This document shows positions 57,363 to 64,000 of a DNA stretch of 64,000 nt, one piece after another. The notes beneath the pieces are model-generated. The model saw only the letters and a program-made list of their open reading frames with translations, had not been told where the DNA came from and ran no database searches. The stretch spans positions 883,280 through 947,279 of the forward strand of contig NZ_BSOG01000002.1 in assembly GCF_030160395.1 (NCBI RefSeq), in the 5' to 3' direction. The stretch comes from Chitinimonas prasina (GTDB taxonomy: Bacteria; Pseudomonadota; Gammaproteobacteria; Burkholderiales; Chitinimonadaceae). Each line of letters opens with the position of its first letter. The stretch's first letter is position 1. The position numbers and the translations under genes are program-made.

Positions 57363-59465
57363 ATGAAACTGTTTGCCATGGCCACTGCCACGCTATTGTC
57401 CATCGCCTCTCTGGCTGCCGAACCACCCAAAGCGCCCGTGCAACCCAAGAAGCTCAGTATCCACGGCGATACCCGTGTCGATAACTACTTCTGGCTGCGC
57501 AACAAGCAGAACCCGGCCACCATTGCTTATCTGCAGGCCGAGAACGCCTATGCAGAAGCCGTGACCGCGCCGATCAAGGCGTTTGAGAACACCCTGTTCG
57601 AAGAGATGAAAGCCCGTATCAAGGAAGACGACAGCTCGGTACCCTACCGGCTAGACGGTTTCTACTACTATTCGCGCTTCGAAACCGGCCACCAGTACCC
57701 CATACTCTGCCGCAAGCCGATTGCAGCCGACGGCAGTTGGGAGGCCTCGGCCGAACAGATACTGCTGGACGTAAACGAACTGGCTCGCGGCAAGCGCTTT
57801 ATGGATGTGGGTGAGTTTGAAGTCAGCCCCAACGGCAAGCTACTGGCCTTTACCACCGATGCCACCGGTTTCCGCCAATACAAGCTGCAGATCAAGAATC
57901 TCGAAACCGGCAAGCTGCTGCCCTTCAAGCGCGAACGGGTTACCTCCACCGCCTGGGCACTAGATAATGGCACGCTGTTCTACAGCACCGAAGACAAGCA
58001 GACCAAGCGCTCCAACCAACTCTGGCGCCATCGCCTGGGCGAGAAGACAGACCAACTGGTGCACGAAGAGAAGGACGAGCGCTTTGGCCTGGATGTCTAC
58101 CTGACCCGTAGCGAGGGCTACCTGATCGAACAGGTGGGCAGCCATACCAGTACCGAGATACGTTATCTCAAGGCCGATGCCCCAAATGGCCGCTGGAAGG
58201 TATTGGCACGTCGCCGCGCCGACGTGCAGTACAACGTGGATCACCACGGCGATGATTTCTATATCCGCATCAACGATACCGGCCGCAACTACCGACTGGT
58301 AAAAGCTCCCGTCAGTGATCCCGCCAAGGCCAACTGGACAGAACTGCTGGCAGAGCGCCCTGACGTCATGCTCGAAGGCATAGACCTGTTCAAGCGCTTC
58401 ATGGTGCGGCACGAGCGGGTCAACGGCCTCAACCAGATGGTGATTACCGACCTGGCCAGCCAGCAAAGCCACAATGTGGCCTTTGACGAGCCCGCCTACA
58501 GCATCAGTACCGAGGCCAATGCCGAGTGGGACAGCCAGGTCTATCGCTATGGCTACGAATCAATGACCACGCCGGATACCGTGTTCGACTACGACATGGC
58601 TAGCCGCCAACAAGTGCTAAAGAAGCGCCGGCCGGTGCTGGGCAGTTTTGACCCCGCCAACTACGTCACCGAGCGCATCTGGGCCAAGGCCCGTGACGGC
58701 GTGCAGGTGCCCATCTCGCTGGTCTACCGCAAAGGTGCCAAGGTGGCCGGCGGTGCCCCCATGTGGCTGGAGGCCTATGGCGCCTATGGCTCGCCCAACG
58801 ACGTGTACTTCTCGTCCAACCGCCTCTCCATGCTGGATCGCGGCGTGATCTTTGCCGTAGCGCATATACGTGGTGGTGGCGATCTGGGCGAGAAATGGCA
58901 CGACGCAGGCAAGATGCAGTACAAGATGAACAGCTTCAATGACTTCATCGACAGCGCCGAGCACCTGATCGCCCAGGGCTATACCCGTGCCGACAAACTG
59001 GCCATCGAAGGTGGCAGCGCTGGCGGCCTGCTGATGGGCGCAGTGACGAATATGCGCCCAGACCTGTTCAAAGTGGTGCTGTCCGAAGTCCCCTTCGTGG
59101 ATGTATTGAGCACCATGCTGGACGCCAGCCTGCCGCTGACCGTGGGCGAATACGAGGAATGGGGCAACCCAAACAAGAAGGCCGAATACAACTGGATGCG
59201 TGCCTACTCGCCCTATGACAACCTGGAGGCCAAGGCCTACCCCACCATCCTGGTGAAGACCTCGCTCAACGATAGCCAGGTGATGTATTGGGAGCCCGCC
59301 AAATATGTGGCCAAGCTGCGCACGCTGAAGACCGACCAGAACCCCCTGCTGCTGGTGACCAATATGGGCGCCGGCCACGGTGGCGCCAGTGGTCGCTTTG
59401 ACCGCATCAAGGAGGTCGCATTCGATCAGGCCTTCATCATGAACCAGCTGGGCATCAAACCGTGA
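57363..59465 (+). CDS. ptrB: Oligopeptidase B (S9A prolyl-oligopeptidase family), exported form
   Basis: This 700-residue peptidase has a short signal-like N-terminus (KLFAMATATLLSIASLAAEP), a beta-propeller (about 75-410) and a C-terminal alpha/beta-hydrolase domain. The catalytic triad is visible: GGSAGG with Ser552, Asp637 in SLNDSQV, His672 in GAGHGG. Acidic residues in the S1 site typical of oligopeptidase B would favour cleavage after Lys or Arg. It degrades short peptides. The GNAT gene starts by overlapping its end (GTGA). Confidence 0.9.
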   Translation: MKLFAMATATLLSIASLAAEPPKAPVQPKKLSIHGDTRVDNYFWLRNKQNPATIAYLQAENAYAEAVTAPIKAFENTLFEEMKARIKEDDSSVPYRLDGFYYYSRFETGHQYPILCRKPIAADGSWEASAEQILLDVNELARGKRFMDVGEFEVSPNGKLLAFTTDATGFRQYKLQIKNLETGKLLPFKRERVTSTAWALDNGTLFYSTEDKQTKRSNQLWRHRLGEKTDQLVHEEKDERFGLDVYLTRSEGYLIEQVGSHTSTEIRYLKADAPNGRWKVLARRRADVQYNVDHHGDDFYIRINDTGRNYRLVKAPVSDPAKANWTELLAERPDVMLEGIDLFKRFMVRHERVNGLNQMVITDLASQQSHNVAFDEPAYSISTEANAEWDSQVYRYGYESMTTPDTVFDYDMASRQQVLKKRRPVLGSFDPANYVTERIWAKARDGVQVPISLVYRKGAKVAGGAPMWLEAYGAYGSPNDVYFSSNRLSMLDRGVIFAVAHIRGGGDLGEKWHDAGKMQYKMNSFNDFIDSAEHLIAQGYTRADKLAIEGGSAGGLLMGAVTNMRPDLFKVVLSEVPFVDVLSTMLDASLPLTVGEYEEWGNPNKKAEYNWMRAYSPYDNLEAKAYPTILVKTSLNDSQVMYWEPAKYVAKLRTLKTDQNPLLLVTNMGAGHGGASGRFDRIKEVAFDQAFIMNQLGIKP

Positions 59466-59935
59466 GTGGCGCGGCCCACCAGATGCTGGATGCGATCAAG
59501 CTGCACCGGCTGAGGCGCACCGATGCGCCTGCCGTGCGGCAGCTGATCGAGGCTGCGCTGATGGAACACTGGGGCAAGGTCGAGGCTGCAGCCCATCCCG
59601 ACCTGGCACAGTTGTTCGATCACTACGCCCAGAGCATCTTCCTGGTGGCCGAGGCCGGTGATCGCATCATAGGCTGCGGCGCCCTGGTGGCCGAAGCCGG
59701 CGGCGGTGGCCGTATCGTGCGTATGGTGGTGGCGCCAGAATGGCGCCACCATGGCCTGGGCGGCCGCCTGCTGCAGAGCCTGCTCGATGCAGCCCGTGCA
59801 TTGGGCTACCAGACCGTACAGCAGGAAACCCCCGCGCACTGGCAAGATGCCGTGCGCTTCTACCAAAGCCACGGCTTTACCCTGGTGAAAGAACAGGCTG
59901 GCAGCGCCCACTTCAGCCTGGCGCTGACAGCCTGA
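59462..59935 (+). CDS. GNAT-family N-acetyltransferase
   Basis: This 157-residue protein has the GNAT acetyl-CoA motif VRMVVAPEWRHHGLGGRLLQSLLDAA and a C-terminal AVRFYQSHGFTLV. The substrate is unknown. The GTG start overlaps the last codons of oligopeptidase B (GTGA), so translation is coupled; no other start fits as well. It may act on peptide or amino-acid products, which is speculation from position only. Confidence 0.88.
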   Translation: MSGAAHQMLDAIKLHRLRRTDAPAVRQLIEAALMEHWGKVEAAAHPDLAQLFDHYAQSIFLVAEAGDRIIGCGALVAEAGGGGRIVRMVVAPEWRHHGLGGRLLQSLLDAARALGYQTVQQETPAHWQDAVRFYQSHGFTLVKEQAGSAHFSLALTA

Positions 59936-60080
59936 GCGCAGCCAGGGCTGCGCGCGCCGTTGGTCTGAAATCAGCCCGTCAGCGCCACCCGCGCAGGCCC
60001 GCAGCCGAACCGCCCCCGGCAGGGTGATGTCCAACCCTTGCGGCTATTTGACCGCACACCCCAAGCCGGAGGATAGGATC

Positions 60081-60590
60081 ATGCGCAAACGCCTGTATTT
60101 CCTGCATCCTGACCACGATAGCGCCAAGCGCGCCATGGACGAGCTGCTGCTCGCCCGTATCGAGGTCAAGCACATTCATTTCATGGCCCGCGACGGCACC
60201 AACCTGACTGGCCTGCACGAGGCCAATCTGCTGCAGAGCTCCGATATCCTGCACGGTGCAGGCGCAGGCTTGCGCTGGGGCGGCATGACCGGCCTGCTGA
60301 TTGGCCTGGGCATGATCTTCGCCCCCATAGAAGGCATACCCCATGGCGCGGCAGCCCTGGTGACCTTCCTGTTCGGCGCGGTGTTCGGCTGCTGGGTCGC
60401 CAGCATGGTGGGCAGCTCACTCCCCAACAGCCATATCAAGCCGTTCGAGGTTGATATCGCCAATGGCAAGATCCTGCTGATGGTGGACGTACCGATAGGC
60501 CGTGTCGCCGAAATTGAATCCATGCTGCAGCGCATGCACCCGGAAGCAGAAGACCGCGGCCTGGACCCGGTGATACCCGCCTTCCCCTGA
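60081..60590 (+). CDS. Membrane protein with glycine-rich hairpin (DUF1269-like)
   Basis: This 169-residue protein has an N-terminal ferredoxin-like region (RLYFLHPDHDSAKRAMDELLLARI...IHFMARD). A glycine-rich two-helix membrane hairpin follows (GAGAGLRWGGMTGLLIGLG and AAALVTFLFGAVFGCWVASM), then a C-terminal strand region KILLMVDVPIGRVAEIESMLQ. This resembles DUF1269-type proteins of unknown role. GGAGGATAGGATC precedes the ATG at 60081. Confidence 0.8.
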   Translation: MRKRLYFLHPDHDSAKRAMDELLLARIEVKHIHFMARDGTNLTGLHEANLLQSSDILHGAGAGLRWGGMTGLLIGLGMIFAPIEGIPHGAAALVTFLFGAVFGCWVASMVGSSLPNSHIKPFEVDIANGKILLMVDVPIGRVAEIESMLQRMHPEAEDRGLDPVIPAFP

Positions 60591-60726
60591 TGGCGAGCGC
60601 CATGCCATAGCCCCTGGCGCCTCCCCCAACCGGTGGCGCCAGCCTGCCCTTGGGGAACACTTACCCCCTGTGCATACCGGTATCAAATCGTCTTTTCCAG
60701 ACTGGGCACGCATAACATAGCGGCCT

Positions 60727-61932
60727 ATGGCCGATCTCCCCCTCTACCGTCAACCCGCTTTCCTGCTGCTCTGGCTGGGCAGTGTCGCCTCCAGCTTCGG
60801 CCTCGCCATCGCCCTGCTGGCCGAGACCTGGTATGCCGTCAATGTGCTGCAGCTGAAGGCCGAACTGGGCTATGTCATGCTGGCCGGCACCGTGCCCCGC
60901 ATCGCCCTGATGGCGCTGGGTGGCGTACTGGCTGATCGCCTGCCGCGTAGCCGCATCATGGCGGCCAGCTTCATGGCCCGCAGCCTGCTGTTGCTGGCCA
61001 TGGGCCTCGCGGCCTACCAGCAGGTGCTGACCCTGCCCTTGCTGATCGCGCTGGCAGCAGGTTTTGGCATGCTCGATGCCCTGTATTGGCCAGCACGCGA
61101 CGCCATACTGCCCGCCATCATCCCGCCAGCCCAGTTGGGCCAGGCCAACGCCTGGATGCTGGCCACCAACCAGCTGGGCATGGTGGCAGGCCCCGTCATC
61201 GGCGGCATCCTGCTGGCTGCCCTGCCCTTTGCCGGCGCCTTTGGCCTGACTGCCGGCCTGATGCTGGCAGGTGCCGTCGCCGCAGCCTGCATTGCCGAGC
61301 CCTCGAGATCGGCCCGACAATCGCGTGCCCTCTGGGCAGAGCTGCAGGAAGGCCTGGCCTGCGTACGCGACACGCCGGTGCTGCGGCTACTGCTGATCAT
61401 CTACGCCATTGCCAATCTGCTGTTCATGGGGCCCATGGGCTTTGCCCCGCCACTGCTGGCAGCCAGCTTACCGGGGGCCAGCGCAGGCCTGCTGGCACAG
61501 CTGCAAAGCGCCTTCGCCGCCGGCATGCTGGGCGGTGGTGTGCTGCTGGCACTCTACCCACCGCGTTACAAGCGGCTGCAATTCATCTGCTGGATCATCG
61601 CCCTGGAAGGCCTGCTGCTGGCCGCACTGCCGCAGCTGGGCGCCACCGCCGCCACCGCCACCCAGTTCGCCATCGGCTTTTGCATCGCCTGCAACAACGT
61701 GCCCATGCTATCGCTGCTGCAGCAGCACACCCCGCCCGAACGCATAGGCCGCGTCATGAGCCTCAACAGCATGGCATCGCTGGGCCTGACCCCACTGGCC
61801 TACGGCGTCAGCTCGGTGCTGCTATCAGCCGGCGCATCGCTGGGCCTGCTGGCGGCCAGTTGCGGTATCGCACTGGCCTTGGTCTGCGCAGCCGTGGCGG
61901 TGTTGTCGCCTACGGCAAGGGCAACCCGGTAA
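60727..61932 (+). CDS. MFS transporter
   Basis: This 401-residue protein has about twelve transmembrane helices and the MFS loop motif GGVLADRLPRSRIM between helices 2 and 3. QPAFLLLWLGSVASSFG at the start and the overall pattern fit the DHA3/enterobactin-exporter-like group, such as EntS-type efflux proteins. The substrate is unknown. It is a single gene ending at a strong hairpin shared with the convergent RTX gene. Confidence 0.9.
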   Translation: MADLPLYRQPAFLLLWLGSVASSFGLAIALLAETWYAVNVLQLKAELGYVMLAGTVPRIALMALGGVLADRLPRSRIMAASFMARSLLLLAMGLAAYQQVLTLPLLIALAAGFGMLDALYWPARDAILPAIIPPAQLGQANAWMLATNQLGMVAGPVIGGILLAALPFAGAFGLTAGLMLAGAVAAACIAEPSRSARQSRALWAELQEGLACVRDTPVLRLLLIIYAIANLLFMGPMGFAPPLLAASLPGASAGLLAQLQSAFAAGMLGGGVLLALYPPRYKRLQFICWIIALEGLLLAALPQLGATAATATQFAIGFCIACNNVPMLSLLQQHTPPERIGRVMSLNSMASLGLTPLAYGVSSVLLSAGASLGLLAASCGIALALVCAAVAVLSPTARATR

Positions 61933-61981
61933 CCGAGTGGAGGAAGGTCATAAGGTCAATACCTCCCCCGCCAGCAGGCGT

Positions 61982-62013
61982 AAAAAAACCGGGCTGTAAA
62001 CACAGCCCGGTTT
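61982..62013 (-). terminator. Rho-independent terminator between MFS and RTX genes
   Basis: A perfect 12-bp stem (AAACCGGGCTGT with ACAGCCCGGTTT) and 4-nt loop are followed on the minus strand by a run of U residues. It also serves the plus-strand MFS gene. Confidence 0.9.
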
Positions 62014-62039
62014 GATGCCTACAACACGCAAGTCGCCTA

Positions 62040-64000
62040 TTACAGCGTATTGACTGCCATCGGCCGGTATTGCTCTTCCAGCTGGGTACTCAGATTCAAG
62101 CTACCCATCTCGGTCGGCGCAAAGCTGGCCATGGCATCCACCAAGGCATTGAGCTGGCGGTTGGCCGAAATCGCGGCTTGCTCCATCTGCGGCATACGCA
62201 CCACCGGGCTGGTCTTGACTAGGCCCTGCAGCAAGAGCACCTCCTGGGTATTCAGCACGGTGCCGTCCGCAAACTTGATCTGCTCAACGCGGTATCCCTC
62301 GCTATTGAAGTGCGCCGCCACGGTGATTTCATCCGTCGCGCTGTACTTCACCACCAAGTCCTGACCCACGCGGGTAAAGCGCAAATCTGCAGCCTTGATG
62401 CCAGCGCCGAACTGCAGGGTATCCAGGCCCGACTTTGCCGCCGCATTGAAACCATAAGTCTCTGCGACGCGGTCCACGCCATCGCCCAGATTGAACAGGT
62501 ACACGTCATTGCCCTCACCACCATCCAGCGTATCGCTACCGATACCACCGTTGAGCATATCCGCGCCCAGCCCACCATTCAGGCTGTCATTACCTGCTTC
62601 ACCGTGCAGCAGATCATTACCTGCGCCACCGGTCAGCGTGTCGTTGCCTGCATCAGCATAAAGCTGATCATCGATCTCAGTGCCCGTCATTGCATCGTTG
62701 CCTGCCGACCCACGAATGCCATTGCGCAGCAGCAATGCATCCATCGCCACCATACTGCCATCCGCAAACTGAACCTGCTCGACACGATATCCATCGCTAT
62801 TGAAGAACGCCACCACGGTAACCTCATCCGTCGCGCTGTACTTCACGATCAGGTCCTGACCCACGCGGCCAAAGCGCAAGTCATCAGCCTTGACGCCTGT
62901 GCCAAACTGCAGGGTATCCAGGCCAGATTGGGCGGCCGCATTGAAACCATAAGTCTCTGCGACACGGTCCACGCCGTCGCCCAGATTGAACAGGTACACG
63001 TCATTGCCCTCACGGCCATCCAGCGTATCGTTTCCGATACCACCGCTGAGCATATCAGCTCCTAGGCCACCATTAAGGCTGTCATTACCTGCTTCGCCGT
63101 GCAGCACATCGTTACCGGCATCACCAGTCAGGGTATCGTTGCCCGCATCGCCGTAGAACAGCTCATCAATCGCGCTACCCGTCAGTACATCGTTACCAGC
63201 GGACCCACGAACGCCATTGCGCAGCAGCAATGTATCCATCGCCACTATACTGCCGTCGGCAAACTGCACCTGCTCGACACGATATCCATCGCTATTGAAG
63301 AACGCCACTACGGTAACTTCATCTGTCGTGCTGTACTTCACGATCAGGTCCTGACCCACCCGGACAAAGCGCAAGTCCTCTGCCTTCACGCCAACACCAA
63401 ACTGCATGGTATCGAGACCAGACTGCGCAACCGCACCCCAACCATAGGTCTCAGCGATGCGATCCACGCCATCGCCCAGATTGAACAGGTACACGTCGTT
63501 GCCCTCACCACCGTCCAGCGTATCGTTACCGATACCGCCGTTGAGCATATCCGCGCCCAACACCCCATTCAGGCTGTCGTTGCCGGCTTCACCGTGCAGC
63601 AAATCGTTACCCGAGTCAGCATTCAATGTGTCGTTGCCTGCATCACCGAATATCAGGTCGGCAGCCTGGCTGCCCACCATGGCATCATTACCCGACGTCC
63701 CGCGTATACCATTGCGTAACAGCAAGGCATCGGTTGTCATCGTGCTGCCATCAGCAAACTGGATCTGTTCGACCTTATAAGCAGCATGATTGAAGTGAGC
63801 AGCTATCGTGACCGAATCAGTTGCGCTGTACTTGATCATCAGATCCTGGCCCATACGCGCCAGCACTAGGCTATCCGCCGTAATACCTGCGCCAAATACC
63901 AGCGTATCGCTGCCTGTTACGTCCACAGCCCCCCAGGTTTCAGCAATACGGTCTTGGCCGTCACCTAGGTTGAATGCATAGGTGTCATCACCCAGATTCC
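62040..64000 (-). CDS. RTX-type calcium-binding repeat protein, partial, probably type I secreted
   Basis: The frame is open from the window edge to TAA at 62040, so only the C-terminal about 653 residues are visible. A GTG at 63926 in the frame is internal, since NLGDDTYAFNLGDGQDRIAET continues upstream. The protein is built of 165-residue modules, each with several GGxGxDxL-type nonapeptides (GEAGNDSLNGG, GGIGNDTLDGG) and a spacer beginning VYLFNLGDGVDRVAETYG and continuing LQFG.G, DLRF.RVGQDL, VTVVAFFNSDGYRVEQVQFADGS. The last about 60 residues lack repeats and may carry the secretion signal. Modules bind Ca2+ outside the cell. No type I exporter genes are visible. Confidence 0.92.
   Translation of the reverse strand, partial: NLGDDTYAFNLGDGQDRIAETWGAVDVTGSDTLVFGAGITADSLVLARMGQDLMIKYSATDSVTIAAHFNHAAYKVEQIQFADGSTMTTDALLLRNGIRGTSGNDAMVGSQAADLIFGDAGNDTLNADSGNDLLHGEAGNDSLNGVLGADMLNGGIGNDTLDGGEGNDVYLFNLGDGVDRIAETYGWGAVAQSGLDTMQFGVGVKAEDLRFVRVGQDLIVKYSTTDEVTVVAFFNSDGYRVEQVQFADGSIVAMDTLLLRNGVRGSAGNDVLTGSAIDELFYGDAGNDTLTGDAGNDVLHGEAGNDSLNGGLGADMLSGGIGNDTLDGREGNDVYLFNLGDGVDRVAETYGFNAAAQSGLDTLQFGTGVKADDLRFGRVGQDLIVKYSATDEVTVVAFFNSDGYRVEQVQFADGSMVAMDALLLRNGIRGSAGNDAMTGTEIDDQLYADAGNDTLTGGAGNDLLHGEAGNDSLNGGLGADMLNGGIGSDTLDGGEGNDVYLFNLGDGVDRVAETYGFNAAAKSGLDTLQFGAGIKAADLRFTRVGQDLVVKYSATDEITVAAHFNSEGYRVEQIKFADGTVLNTQEVLLLQGLVKTSPVVRMPQMEQAAISANRQLNALVDAMASFAPTEMGSLNLSTQLEEQYRPMAVNTL
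62280..64000 (-). repeat. Tandem 495-bp coding repeats in the RTX gene
   Basis: Identical landmark sequences such as ACCATAAGTCTCTGCGAC recur at 62451 and 62946, with a variant at 63441, exactly 495 bp apart (165 codons). A fourth, more diverged copy starts at the window edge. Long stretches between the second and third copies are nearly identical, which suggests recent duplication or gene conversion. Confidence 0.85.

Noticed and set aside
62040..63926. GTG at 63926 as the start of the RTX gene
   Set aside because: The same frame continues upstream with NLGDDTYAFNLGDGQDRIAET-type module sequence to the window edge, so the GTG is an internal Val.

Overview
The window looks like a chromosomal stretch of a GC-rich Betaproteobacterium, possibly of the Neisseriales/Chitinibacteraceae type. 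This is inferred from the protein flavour (YggL, TyrA, type I-beta DAHP synthase, agmatinase, Kdp system) and was not checked by database search. Genes are densely packed on both strands. No rRNA, tRNA or CRISPR array was seen. The window cuts a gene at each end: a small membrane protein at the left edge and a long RTX-type calcium-binding repeat protein at the right edge.

Layout. 1-2.9 kb: membrane proteins, then a LysR regulator divergent from a glutamine-amidotransferase-like gene coupled to an ABM-domain gene. 3-9.3 kb: PhoD-like phosphatase and an Oar-like TonB-dependent receptor, then agmatinase. 9.6-15.3 kb: a TPR/GGDEF diguanylate cyclase, small stress or NTF2-type proteins, a VOC protein, and a gamma-glutamylputrescine-oxidase-like gene with a decayed copy of its 3' end nearby. 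15.2-26.1 kb: a potassium-homeostasis block, kdpFABC plus kdpDE, followed by a ptsN / ArgB-like / GNAT operon. 26.3-32.8 kb: YggL, TyrA, a PilJ-like sensor-domain protein, DAHP synthase behind a Phe/Tyr-rich leader peptide and terminator (a classical attenuator), ElbB, a cupin, and an aspartate carbamoyltransferase with a fused N-terminal HTH.

32.8-40 kb is accessory in character: GST/DoxX with a divergent LysR, a 3' remnant of an IS3-family transposase, a TonB-receptor fragment, small secreted proteins, and a LytTR two-component system. 39.6-47.5 kb is a redox and electrophile-stress neighbourhood with two AhpD-like paralogues, GST, a PPOX/ferredoxin-reductase fusion, LysR, glutaredoxin, HD-GYP and DUF1348. 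47.6-62 kb holds ACP phosphodiesterase, a second LytTR system, GH114, patatin, EamA, an S10-type lipoprotein peptidase, 3-hydroxybutyrate dehydrogenase, oligopeptidase B, GNAT and MFS genes.

The most interesting signals are regulatory. (1) A direct repeat, TAAAG-N6-TAAAG, lies upstream of both kdpFABC and the ptsN operon, which suggests that a PtsN/ArgB-like/GNAT cassette belongs to the KdpE regulon. (2) A Phe-rich leader peptide and terminator precede DAHP synthase. (3) An HTH-aspartate carbamoyltransferase fusion has ATATACGC-type palindromes both in its promoter and inside its linker codons. (4) Two paralogous LysR genes share nearly the same operator. (5) A family of about 50-nt imperfect palindromes sits on or next to stop codons. 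(6) Two AhpD paralogues share an upstream block, but one has lost a redox cysteine.
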